DNA from: Nostoc sp. TCL26-01
GTDB lineage: Bacteria > Cyanobacteriota > Cyanobacteriia > Cyanobacteriales > Nostocaceae
Reading direction: 5' to 3'
NCBI RefSeq assembly: GCF_013393945.1
Contig: NZ_CP040297.1
Span: 4,124,001-4,188,000 of the forward strand
Length of the DNA: 64,000 nt
Numbering within the stretch: the first letter of the stretch is position 1; each line of letters begins with the position of its first letter. Shown here piece by piece: positions 7,501 through 15,937 of this stretch. The notes under the pieces were generated by a model that did no database searches, was not told the origin of the DNA, and worked only from the letters and a program-made list of their open reading frames with translations. The translations under genes were made by a program, and so were the position numbers.

Positions 7501-9494
7501 TCTTGCGATGGTATCCACACTGTAAAAATTGAGCCTATACCTACGGTAGATTCTACTTCAATCCGTCCTCGATGTAGTTCTACTAATTGTCTAGTTAAGG
7601 CTAAACCTAATCCTGTGCCTTCGTAGCGGCGGCGATAGGGTGTGTCTAGTTGTTGAAATTTTTCAAATAGTAAAGGTAATTTTTCTTCAGGAATACCAAT
7701 ACCTGTGTCTTCTACTTGAAAAATTGCGGTGTCTTCTTCTACCCAGATGCGTAAGGTAACGCTACCGCCTTCTGGGGTGAATTTAATGGCATTGGTTAAA
7801 AGATTCCAGAGAATTTGTTCTACTCTTGTGGCATCGGCGGTGAAGCGATCGCGTTTTGGGTCTATTTGTAAATCTAGTTTAAGATTTATTTGCTGCGATT
7901 GGGCTTTTTCTTGTAGTGATTCTATGGTATTTTCGGCTGTCTTGGCTAGAGAAAATTGCAAAATGTTTAAAACTGTTTTTCCTGCCTCAATTTGCGATAA
8001 ATCGAGGATGTCGTTAATCATTTCTAATAAATGTTCGCCACTGTCATGAATTGTTTGTAAATAGTCTCGTTGTCGTTGACTCAATTCACCCAAAGGCCAG
8101 CGTAGTAATGTGGAAGACATCCCAATCACATAAGTTAAAGGTGTGAGTAATTCGTGGCTAATGGTGGCTAAAAATTCACTTCTGAGGCGACTAGCAGCTT
8201 CCGCCGCTAATAGGGCATCGCGTAAAGCCATTGTCCGTTCAACTACGCGCTGTTCCAGGGTTTGTTTTTCTTGAGTCAGAGATCGCATTAATTCTTCTTG
8301 GTGAATAGCGATCGCTAGTTGTTCTGCAACTGAAGTGAGTAGGTTTATTTCACTCTCAACCCATTGATGGGGAGTATAGCATTGATGGGCGATCAACAAT
8401 CCCCAAAGTTTATCTTCAAAAACAATTGGGGCTGCTAATTTAGCTCTAACTTCGCTTGTCCTTAAAAAATTCAGTAGGCACTCTTCTAGAGCATAGGTTT
8501 TTTCAATATCATCGACGATTAAGGTAAATCCTTGGGAATACTTTTCCCAGCATGAGGAAGTCCGACCAAAGCAAGTTTTTTCCTGATAATGCAATACTGA
8601 GGGAATGGCATCCGTCGCACGAGCTTCATAAACGATGCAACCCCCGTAATTTTGCCACTCTGATATTTGCCGTTGAGTGGATTCTTGGGAGTTGACTCTA
8701 GAACCTGCAAATTTATATATTACTAACCTGTCTAATTCCAGAAACTCTCGTACTTGAGCAATAGCTGTCGCCATAATCACAGGCAAATCTAAGCTTTTGC
8801 GAATTTGCGTAGTTACTTGATTCAGCAGTCGCTCTTGAGAAATCTGTTTTTTCAAGGCATCTTCGACTGCTTGACAAGCATAAGGCTCTGCTGGATTGTT
8901 TGTAATAGGTACTGCTGTTTCCGTCTCAGTTTGCCCAGGCAGTAGATGTTCTAATAACAACAGTGTAAATTGACTTTGGAGTGTAGCATCATTGGGGCGA
9001 AGAATTTGACGATAGCGTTCAAGGTGTTGGTAAGTATGGGAATCATGGTCAAACAAATCTCTCAATTGCAACAGGAAGGAAGCGATCGCTTCTGTATCAA
9101 AAGTTAATTTAGTGCTGAGTAGTAATTGCTGAGTGATGTTAGCAGTAACAGGGAGTTGAGCCAGTACTGAAGGGGTTTCTGGTTGTGGTATTTCCCTGGC
9201 AACCCAATTGTTTTCATACTCTTGCCAAGGCAAAACACAAATAGAAGTAGTCGAATTTGGTACTTCTGTTTGCTCCCAATTGCCCAGTAAGAGCGCGCTA
9301 AAACGCTCTGAAACTATCAGCGTAAATTTTTGCCTTTGCCATTCTACTGATAAGTGAACTCGTGATAACAAAGCTTCTGTAATTACAACAACAGTTTCTA
9401 CAGATTGAGCCATTTGCTGCAATAATTCTCCAAGTTGATTGAATACAACTAACGGCAAATTTCGAGAAAAGCTCAAATCAGAAGAACTCAGCAT
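7488..9494 (-). CDS. DICT-GAF sensor histidine kinase
   Basis: A 668-residue cytoplasmic sensor kinase without membrane segments. Residues about 1-120 resemble the DICT domain found at the start of many cyanobacterial kinases. A GAF domain spans about 215-400 and ends LWGLLIAHQC...W..SE, typical of phytochrome-related GAFs. A coiled coil leads to the HisKA domain with H447 in SHELLTPL, then the HATPase domain with N-box (NLLTNAIKFTPEGG), G1 (DTGIGIP), F and G2 (GTGLGLAL) boxes. C339 lies at the place of the bilin-binding cysteine, but the next residue is Leu, not His. No receiver domain or regulator gene adjoins it, so its partner is unknown. It is divergent from cobN with 84 bases between starts. 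Syntenic with all1688 of Anabaena PCC 7120, from memory. Confidence 0.85.
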   Translation of the reverse strand: MLSSSDLSFSRNLPLVVFNQLGELLQQMAQSVETVVVITEALLSRVHLSVEWQRQKFTLIVSERFSALLLGNWEQTEVPNSTTSICVLPWQEYENNWVAREIPQPETPSVLAQLPVTANITQQLLLSTKLTFDTEAIASFLLQLRDLFDHDSHTYQHLERYRQILRPNDATLQSQFTLLLLEHLLPGQTETETAVPITNNPAEPYACQAVEDALKKQISQERLLNQVTTQIRKSLDLPVIMATAIAQVREFLELDRLVIYKFAGSRVNSQESTQRQISEWQNYGGCIVYEARATDAIPSVLHYQEKTCFGRTSSCWEKYSQGFTLIVDDIEKTYALEECLLNFLRTSEVRAKLAAPIVFEDKLWGLLIAHQCYTPHQWVESEINLLTSVAEQLAIAIHQEELMRSLTQEKQTLEQRVVERTMALRDALLAAEAASRLRSEFLATISHELLTPLTYVIGMSSTLLRWPLGELSQRQRDYLQTIHDSGEHLLEMINDILDLSQIEAGKTVLNILQFSLAKTAENTIESLQEKAQSQQINLKLDLQIDPKRDRFTADATRVEQILWNLLTNAIKFTPEGGSVTLRIWVEEDTAIFQVEDTGIGIPEEKLPLLFEKFQQLDTPYRRRYEGTGLGLALTRQLVELHRGRIEVESTVGIGSIFTVWIPSQESGE

Positions 9495-9578
9495 TTTTAA
9501 TAGTCTGGTAAGAGGGGCTAGGCTGACAAATAGCTTGATTATGTTCTAACCAACAGTTTAAAGCGGTAATAAAGGATT

Positions 9579-12500
9579 ATGCATCGTATAAGTACCACAT
9601 CAGTAGGATGGAATCAGTCAGAGGGTGTGATTTTTCTAGAACAAACCCCAGCCCCTTTTGTATTGATTACGGCTGCTGATACCGATATTCAAACTTTGGC
9701 AGCTGCCGTCCCCAAATTACCTGCAAAATTTCCTGCAATTAGAGTTGCTAATCTGTTGCTGTTACAGCAACAAATAAGTATAGATACTTATGGAGAACAA
9801 GTTTTAGAACTTGCTCAAGTAATTATTTTGCGCCTGATAGGGGGACGTTCCTATTGGGCTTATGGTTTAGAAGTTGTGCAAGAAATTGTGCAACGTCAGG
9901 GTATAACACTAATTGTAATGCCAGGAGACGATGCTCTCGATCCTGAATTGATCTCTCAGTCTACCTTGCCTGCGGCTACTGTTAACCAAATATGGCAATA
10001 TTTCCATGAAGGTGGGGTAGAAAATGTTGTTAATGCTCTCAAATTTGTTGCTGATACCTGCTTATCAACTGCATATGATCCTTTGCCACCGCAACAGGTT
10101 CCCCGTGTTGGGTTGTATGTCCATCCCTCTCTCTCCCCATCCCCCTCTCTCTCCCTCTCCCCACGTCCTAAAGTCGGTATTCTCTTCTACCGCGCGCACT
10201 ACTTGGCGAGTAACACTAAAGTAATTGATGCGTTGTGTGCGGCTTTGTGTGATAGAAATTTACAACCTGTACCTGTGTTTATTTCTTCCTTACGTGATCC
10301 GGATGTGCAGATAGAATTGTGTGAGTTTTTCCAAGCTAAAGACTCAGAACAGATTGCCATCTTACTGAATACCACCAGTTTTTCCTTGGCGCGTTTAGAT
10401 AGTGAAATACCCCAGGTGGAACTGTGGGAAAAATTAGATATACCGGTTTTACAAGTTATTTTGAGTGGCGGATTTATTGAACAATGGGAAGCACAGATGA
10501 CTGGGCTTTCTCCTCGTGACATAGCGATGAATGTGGCTTTACCAGAAGTTGATGGACGCATCATCAGCCGTGCTGTGTCCTTTAAGGCAGTGCAAACACG
10601 TAACCCTGATTTAGAAACAGATGTGGTAGTTTATGAACCAGTGAGCGATCGCATCCAGTTCGTAGCTCAACTAGCAGCTAATTGGGTACGCCTACGTTCC
10701 AAGCCACCCCAACAGCGACGCATTGCCCTAATTTTAGCGAATTACCCCAACCGTGATGGACGTTTAGCCAATGGTGTCGGACTAGACACACCAGCCAGTT
10801 GTGTAGAAATTCTCCAAGCTTTACAGCAAGCTGGGTATGTAGTAGAAGATATACCCAACAATGGTGATGAGTTAATTCAGCGTCTCACTTCTGGTGTCAC
10901 CAATGATCCAGAAGGCAGAGAATTACGTCCCATACTGCAAAGTTTATCGACCACAGAGTATCAAAATTATTTTGCGTCTTTACCTACAGAAGTACAAGAG
11001 AGTATTAATGAGCGTTGGGGACTAGAAACTGAAGGACAAGGGGACAATTCTTTCCCCCCATTTCCCCCCAACCCCAGAGGGGGCCCCGAAGCCCCCCATC
11101 TCCCCATCTCCCCATCCTCTTCATTCCCTATCCCTGGTATGCAACTAGGCAATATTTTCATCGGTATTCAGCCATCGCGGGGTTATGATCTTGACCCTAG
11201 CTTGAATTATCATGCGCCGGATTTAGAACCGACTCATGCCTATTTAGCTTTTTATTATTGGGTGAGGCAATGTTTTGCTGCTGATGCTGTGGTTCATGTG
11301 GGGAAACATGGCAATTTAGAATGGCTACCGGGTAAAAGTTTGGCTTTATCTAGTAACTGTTACCCAGAAGTAGCATTTGGTGCAATGCCGCACCTATACC
11401 CGTTTATAGTCAATGATCCTGGTGAGGGTTCACAAGCCAAGCGTCGCGCCCAGGCAGTGATTATCGATCATCTCACACCCCCCATGACTCGCGCAGAGTT
11501 GTACGGCGCTTTGCAAAAATTAGAAAATTTAATTGATGAATATTATGAGGCAGAAAGTTTAGATCCTTCCCGCCTACCACCGATACGCGATCGCATTCGG
11601 GAATTAGTCATCCAAGAAAATCTTTATAAAGATTTAGGCATTCAAAACGAATCAGACATTTTGAATTTTGAATCTCTAATTCTCAACTCCTTAGATGGAT
11701 ATCTCTGCGAATTGAAAGAAGCTCAAATTCGGGATGGCTTACATATTTTTGGGCAATGTCCCCAAGGCAGACAACTGAGAGATTTAATAGTAGCGATCGC
11801 CCGCATCCCTAATCGCTATTCTTCAGGTATCACCAGGGCTTTAGCTGATGACTGGGGCTTAGATTTCGATCCCCTCACAGCCGATTTCAGCACCCCATTA
11901 TCCCCATCTGCTCAACAAATCCTAGCTAACAAAACCCCAAATCCTCACCGCACAATCGGCGATGCCGTCACCACCCTAGAAGAACACGCCGCCCTACTAG
12001 TAGAACAACTAATCACCCCCCACCTCCCCACTCCCCACCCCCCCCCTCCCCCCACTCCCCCCACTCCCCCCACTCCCCACTCAGCACTCAGCACTCAGCA
12101 CTCAGCACTCCCCAGTACCCTAACTTGGATTAGCACCAAACTCCTCCCATCCCTACAACAAACCCACACAGAAATTACCAACCTCTTACACGGACTTGAT
12201 GGTGGATACGTCCCCAGCGCCCCGTCTGGCGCACCTACACGCGGTCGCCCGGAAGTGTTGCCGACTGGCAAAAATTTTTACTCTGTTGATATTCGTGCCA
12301 TTCCCACAGAAACAGCGTGGGATATTGGACGCAAAGCCGCAGAGACTTTAATTGAATCCTACACACAGGAGCATGGTGAGTATCCTAAAACACTAGGCTT
12401 ATCTTTGTGGGGAACTGCGGCGATGCGGACTGGTGGCGATGACATTGCCGAAGCCTTAGCACTACTAGGTGTGCAACCAGTTTGGGATGGGGCTGCACGG

Positions 12501-13547
12501 AGAGTTGTAGATTTAGAAATTTTACCTCTCTCAATTTTGGGTCGTCCCCGTGTTGATGTCACCTTACGGATTTCTGGATTTTTCCGCGATGCTTTCCCCA
12601 ACTTAATTGATTTATTTGATCAAGCAGTTAAAGCCGTCGCTGCACTTGATGAACCACCAGAACAAAACCCTCTAGCAGCCCAAGTCATCGAAGATACGAA
12701 TTTTTGGATACAACAAGGCTTAACTCCGGAAGTAGCATATGAGCGATCGCACTACCGCATCTTCGGTTCTCAACCAGGCGCTTACGGTGCTGGACTCCAA
12801 GGTCTAATCGAATCACAAAACTGGCAAGACGATCAAGACCTAGCCCGTGCTTACATTAACTGGAGTTGTTACGCTTATTCTTCAGGGGATGAATCAATTC
12901 AAAATTCAAAATTCAAAATTCAAAATGGCAGAATTGGACAAGGTGATAATTCTTTCCCCCCATCTCCCCCCAACCCCAATCCCGAAGCCTTCACCCAACG
13001 CTTATCACAGATGCAAATTGTCTTGCACAATCAAGACAACCGTGAACATGATTTGCTGGATTCTGATGATTATTATCAATTTCAAGGTGGGTTAACGGCT
13101 GCTGTACGTTCCATACAAGGGAAAAATCCTCAAACCTATTTTGGTGACAATTCCATTCCGGCCCATCCGAAAATCCGCCAACTTAAAGAGGAAATTGCCA
13201 GAGTCTATCGTTCTCGTGTAGTAAATCCCAAGTGGATTGAGGGCATGATGCGCCACGGCTACAAAGGGGCATTTGAGATGGCAGCAACAGTAGATTTTTT
13301 ATTCGCCTATGATGCTACAGCCAGATGCGTAGAAGACTATATGTATCAAGGCATCATGGAAGCATACTTGCTTGATCCGGTAGTTTCCGCATATATTCAA
13401 GATAAAAATCCTCATGCGTTGCGTGATATTGCCGAAAGATTATTAGAGGCACACCAGCGCAATTTATGGCAGGATGTAAACATACAAACACTGGAAAACT
13501 TACGTAATTTAGTACATCAAGCTGAAGCAACCATTGAAGAAAAATAA
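9579..13547 (+). CDS. cobN: Cobaltochelatase large subunit CobN / Mg-chelatase H-like
   Basis: A 1322-residue protein of the CobN/BchH superfamily. Family blocks include VEQ/EQTPAP-like start, NYPNRDGRLANGVGLDTPAS, GMQLGNIFIGIQPSRGYDLDP, VHVGKHGNLEWLPGK, GAPTRGRPEVLPTGKNFYSVD and NPKWIEGMMRHGYKGAFEMAATVDFLFAYDAT. It inserts cobalt into hydrogenobyrinate diamide or a related corrin intermediate, working with AAA+ partners not seen here. It is longer than usual because four in-frame low-complexity inserts lie between conserved blocks: residues about 182-197, 486-518, 811-846 and 1104-1140. The second and fourth encode the same GQGDNSFPP stretch from a shared DNA repeat. The start has AAGGA upstream. 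The next gene starts 18 bases after its stop, so cotranscription is likely. Confidence 0.9.
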   Translation: MHRISTTSVGWNQSEGVIFLEQTPAPFVLITAADTDIQTLAAAVPKLPAKFPAIRVANLLLLQQQISIDTYGEQVLELAQVIILRLIGGRSYWAYGLEVVQEIVQRQGITLIVMPGDDALDPELISQSTLPAATVNQIWQYFHEGGVENVVNALKFVADTCLSTAYDPLPPQQVPRVGLYVHPSLSPSPSLSLSPRPKVGILFYRAHYLASNTKVIDALCAALCDRNLQPVPVFISSLRDPDVQIELCEFFQAKDSEQIAILLNTTSFSLARLDSEIPQVELWEKLDIPVLQVILSGGFIEQWEAQMTGLSPRDIAMNVALPEVDGRIISRAVSFKAVQTRNPDLETDVVVYEPVSDRIQFVAQLAANWVRLRSKPPQQRRIALILANYPNRDGRLANGVGLDTPASCVEILQALQQAGYVVEDIPNNGDELIQRLTSGVTNDPEGRELRPILQSLSTTEYQNYFASLPTEVQESINERWGLETEGQGDNSFPPFPPNPRGGPEAPHLPISPSSSFPIPGMQLGNIFIGIQPSRGYDLDPSLNYHAPDLEPTHAYLAFYYWVRQCFAADAVVHVGKHGNLEWLPGKSLALSSNCYPEVAFGAMPHLYPFIVNDPGEGSQAKRRAQAVIIDHLTPPMTRAELYGALQKLENLIDEYYEAESLDPSRLPPIRDRIRELVIQENLYKDLGIQNESDILNFESLILNSLDGYLCELKEAQIRDGLHIFGQCPQGRQLRDLIVAIARIPNRYSSGITRALADDWGLDFDPLTADFSTPLSPSAQQILANKTPNPHRTIGDAVTTLEEHAALLVEQLITPHLPTPHPPPPPTPPTPPTPHSALSTQHSALPSTLTWISTKLLPSLQQTHTEITNLLHGLDGGYVPSAPSGAPTRGRPEVLPTGKNFYSVDIRAIPTETAWDIGRKAAETLIESYTQEHGEYPKTLGLSLWGTAAMRTGGDDIAEALALLGVQPVWDGAARRVVDLEILPLSILGRPRVDVTLRISGFFRDAFPNLIDLFDQAVKAVAALDEPPEQNPLAAQVIEDTNFWIQQGLTPEVAYERSHYRIFGSQPGAYGAGLQGLIESQNWQDDQDLARAYINWSCYAYSSGDESIQNSKFKIQNGRIGQGDNSFPPSPPNPNPEAFTQRLSQMQIVLHNQDNREHDLLDSDDYYQFQGGLTAAVRSIQGKNPQTYFGDNSIPAHPKIRQLKEEIARVYRSRVVNPKWIEGMMRHGYKGAFEMAATVDFLFAYDATARCVEDYMYQGIMEAYLLDPVVSAYIQDKNPHALRDIAERLLEAHQRNLWQDVNIQTLENLRNLVHQAEATIEEK
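10117..10166 (+). repeat. CCCTCTCTCTCCC low-complexity insert inside cobN
   Basis: A pyrimidine-rich run of CTCTCCC/CCCATCC units encoding an SPSLSLSPRP-like linker. Comparable tracts occur in intergenic arrays of this window. It keeps the cobN frame. Confidence 0.6.
11033..11128 (+). repeat. GGACAAGGGGACAATTC repeat insert inside cobN, copy 1
   Basis: Starts GGACAAGGGGACAATTCTTT, continues as runs of C with CATTT, and ends in CCCCATCTCCC units. The first 42 bases match 12936-12977 with three differences. It encodes GQGDNSFPPFPPNP and a proline-rich stretch directly before the conserved GMQLGNIF block. Confidence 0.75.
12015..12112 (+). repeat. CCCCACT/CAGCACT heptamer array inside cobN
   Basis: Runs of CCCCACT followed by four CAGCACT units, the same units that form intergenic arrays at 4070-4130 and 28400-28450. 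Here they are translated in frame as a Pro/Thr-rich then HSALSTQHSALPS linker in the CobN protein. Confidence 0.85.
12892..12980 (+). repeat. AATTCAAA repeat plus GGACAAGG repeat inside cobN, copy 2
   Basis: Four AATTCAAA units (translated IQNSKFKIQN) are followed by the 42-base element also present at 11033-11074. AATTCAAAATTC is another frequent intergenic tract of these genomes, seen for example near 40180. Confidence 0.75.
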
Positions 13548-13565
13548 GTGGTGTAGGAAACTAAT

Positions 13566-14840
13566 ATGGACAACATAGCCTATTTGCACCTAGCTTTCGC
13601 CCACGAAGAAACCGAATCTAGTGACTTGGTGTCTCTGAGCTACTTGTTTAATACAGCAGCTACACCAGACTGGAAACGACTTTCTAGTAGGGCTTGGAAG
13701 CATATGCTACCTTTAGCTCTCACATTATCAATTCTCGGTAGTGTGACGAGCGTCTGGGCATTGGAACGAGGGGATCAAGGCCCTTCTGTGAGAACTTTGC
13801 AACAGAAACTGCAACAAGCGGGTTTTTATCAAGCTCCAGTGACTCAAGTCTATGACTTTACCACCGAAGCAGCCGTCCGCAGTTTCCAACAAGCAGCTGG
13901 TTTACCAGTTGACGGTGTTGTCGGAGCCAGCACTTTAGAAAAACTAGATAACTGGCGTTTATCACCTGTAACTAACCAAACACCTAAGCCTACTACTCCT
14001 AGCACACAAACAGTTAGGCAAAATAATACAACTACTGTTCCAACTGTCAGTAGACAAACAACCAAACCAACCAATACAACTACAGTCCCGACTGTCAGTA
14101 GACAAACAACCAAACCAACCAGTACAGCCACTACACAAAAAAGAAATACTGCTGCTAGTACACAAACTAAAAATACAACTGCTAGTAGCACAGTAACCAA
14201 CAAGCGCAGCAATCCTAATTACCTTGTCAAAGGTGATGAAGGTGAAAATGTCAAGGTTTTGCAACAACGCTTGAAAGTAGCAGGTTTTTACTACGGCAAT
14301 GCTACAGGTATTTTCGGCCCCATTACAGAAGAAGCTGTCAAAAGATTTCAAGCAGCTTATAAATTAGATGTTGACGGGGTTGTTGGGCCAAACACCCTCC
14401 GCAAATTACCACCAATAGGGGTTGGCGGAGAAAATCCTCCCAAGAATACAACTAGTAAAGATAAACTCAGTTTAGGCGATCGCGGTGAAGCTGTGCGAGT
14501 ATTGCAAGAGCAGTTAATTCGCGCAGGATACCTACAGGGACAGCCAAATGGATATTTTGGCCCCTACACCGCAGATGCAGTCAAGAGGTTTCAATCAGCC
14601 AATTACTTAACTGCTAGTGGTGTTGCTGGCCCTACTACTAGAGCTAAGTTATACGGATCAGTCAATAAAGCTGCCAAAAGCGATTTTAACGTCTTAGAAA
14701 TCCAAAGACGACTGCAAGAAAAGGGTTTTTATAAAGGTCAACTCAATGGTGTCATGGCCGATGACACGAAAAAAGCGATCAAGCAAGCCCAAGAATTCTA
14801 CGGTATTAGTCTTAATGACGTTAAAAGCGGACGTTTTTAA
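13566..14840 (+). CDS. Peptidoglycan-binding protein (alr1690-like)
   Basis: A 424-residue protein with an N-terminal cytoplasmic stretch, a hydrophobic segment at about residues 47-64 (LPLALTLSILGSVTSVWA) and several PG_binding_1 modules: about 67-127, 218-278, 298-355 and a partial one at 371-414. Modules show the pattern G-D-x-G-x-x-V-x-x-L-Q-x-x-L-x-x-x-G-F/Y with FGP and VDGVVG. A Thr-rich linker (about 135-215) contains two 26-residue near-identical repeats. It is likely exported and wall-associated. The gene is convergent with furA, and in Anabaena PCC 7120 the equivalent gene alr1690 gives a long transcript that extends antisense across furA. It may be cotranscribed with cobN. Confidence 0.85.
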   Translation: MDNIAYLHLAFAHEETESSDLVSLSYLFNTAATPDWKRLSSRAWKHMLPLALTLSILGSVTSVWALERGDQGPSVRTLQQKLQQAGFYQAPVTQVYDFTTEAAVRSFQQAAGLPVDGVVGASTLEKLDNWRLSPVTNQTPKPTTPSTQTVRQNNTTTVPTVSRQTTKPTNTTTVPTVSRQTTKPTSTATTQKRNTAASTQTKNTTASSTVTNKRSNPNYLVKGDEGENVKVLQQRLKVAGFYYGNATGIFGPITEEAVKRFQAAYKLDVDGVVGPNTLRKLPPIGVGGENPPKNTTSKDKLSLGDRGEAVRVLQEQLIRAGYLQGQPNGYFGPYTADAVKRFQSANYLTASGVAGPTTRAKLYGSVNKAAKSDFNVLEIQRRLQEKGFYKGQLNGVMADDTKKAIKQAQEFYGISLNDVKSGRF

Positions 14841-15450
14841 CATCCGCTTTGGGATTTGTGTATAAGTCGTTAGCAGGTTCCTTACCTCCAATAACAGTGA
14901 GTGAGAAATAGCTCACAATTCCTGTTCTAGGTTGATTTGAGTAACTCTCTCTGGTTATCATACCCAGGTGCTACAGTGGCATCAGCGCTCGTTGGCACTT
15001 GGGACAAACTGCATGAATGGTCATTTGACAGTCAAGTAGGTGGAAGCCTTCTTTTTGAGCAGTTTTTCCCCCAATTTTTAAGATTGAGTCGTTCTTGAAC
15101 TCAATAGTGGAGTTGCACTTTACACAAATCAAGTGATGGTGGTGATGGGGGTATGGCTGATTAATTTCATAATGTTTATGCCCTTCGCCCAGTTCTAGTT
15201 CCCGTAAAATTCCCATCCGAGCCATCAGTTTCAACGTCCGGTAGATGGTTGAAAGACTGATACCTTCACCATCAGTTTCTAAACGGTGGTACAAATCCTC
15301 TGCACTTAGATGTTCACCTTGGGGCAGTTCTTGAAAAATATGTAAAATAGTTTCTCTTTGAGGAGTTAAACGCCAGCCTCTCTCGTTTAACTCTGCCTTA
15401 AGTGAAGTTGTTGTGTAGACAGTCATACTAATTTTTCTCAACAAAGCCTG
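14841..15450 (+). ncRNA. Probable antisense RNA to furA (alpha-furA), 3' extension of upstream gene
   Basis: The peptidoglycan-binding gene ends at 14840 and points at furA, which ends at 14971 on the other strand. I see no strong intrinsic terminator in the 130-base gap. Published work on Anabaena PCC 7120 describes an alr1690-alpha-furA transcript that covers furA and lowers FurA levels; gene order and content here are the same. The extent given is an inference, not read from a promoter or terminator. Confidence 0.5.
14971..15426 (-). CDS. furA: Ferric uptake regulator FurA
   Basis: A 151-residue Fur-family repressor counted from the ATG at 15426; the frame stays open six codons further up, but the MTVYTTTSLKAEL start matches Anabaena FurA. 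The winged-helix DNA-binding domain covers residues 1-85, followed by the His-rich segment YPHHHHHLICVKC and a dimerisation domain. Cysteines are at 101, 104, 133, 141 and 144, giving the two CxxC motifs and C133 known for Anabaena FurA, which senses Fe(II), heme and redox state and controls iron uptake, oxidative and nitrogen genes. The convergent upstream gene probably yields an antisense RNA. An 8-bp perfect inverted repeat lies just before the start codon. Confidence 0.93.
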   Translation of the reverse strand: MTVYTTTSLKAELNERGWRLTPQRETILHIFQELPQGEHLSAEDLYHRLETDGEGISLSTIYRTLKLMARMGILRELELGEGHKHYEINQPYPHHHHHLICVKCNSTIEFKNDSILKIGGKTAQKEGFHLLDCQMTIHAVCPKCQRALMPL

Positions 15451-15461
15451 TTAGTTGAGAA
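15435..15461. promoter_or_regulatory. Inverted repeat TTCTCAAC-N11-GTTGAGAA before furA
   Basis: A perfect 8-bp inverted repeat with an 11-base spacer ends nine bases upstream of the furA ATG. FurA is known to regulate its own promoter, and GAGAA-type half sites are seen in cyanobacterial Fur boxes. Position so close to the start fits either an operator or an RNA hairpin in the leader. Confidence 0.4.
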
Positions 15462-15937
15462 TATAACAAATGTTTTGGTCTATTTGCAACAAATATTGCT
15501 TATTGAGAATCTTTACCAAAATTTTAACAATACTTGATGAAATTTGCATACTATAGCCGAGAACAGAGAAAAGGCTGGAAAGTCTTTAATTATCAATGCT
15601 TAATGATTAGTAGGTATTCTAATCTATTTAGCAACTGCTATAAAATCTTCTGATGGTTATCCCCACTGACAGTAATTAATTCAAAAGTTAAAATTGTAGA
15701 ATACAAGCCATGCAAGCATTGTATCAATTAACTATGGATTTTCTCTACCCATGACCTCATATCTCTTGGGAAATGGCGATTAAAACCATTCTTTTCTTAA
15801 CTGCAAAAATTTCTTATGAGGGATGAGTAACTGTTAGTGGGAAAATCGCTGGAATTCCTAGCAATTGGATAGTCCAGAGTCAACAATCTATAGTATTAAA
15901 TTTTGTCACTATTGACTATTGACTATTGACTATCGAA
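15462..15937. other. furA upstream / sigC downstream gap
   Basis: About 475 AT-rich bases between two minus-strand genes. It should hold the furA promoter. A heptamer array of ATTGACT units (15910-15933) ends a few bases before the sigC stop codon. No further gene seen. Confidence 0.5.

Noticed and set aside
9495..9578. Cobalamin riboswitch before cobN
   Set aside because: The gap to the divergent kinase gene is only 84 bases, too short for the aptamer, and no B12-box was seen.
9579..13547. cobN as a frameshifted or broken gene because of low-complexity stretches
   Set aside because: All conserved CobN blocks occur in order in one uninterrupted frame; the odd stretches are in-frame inserts.
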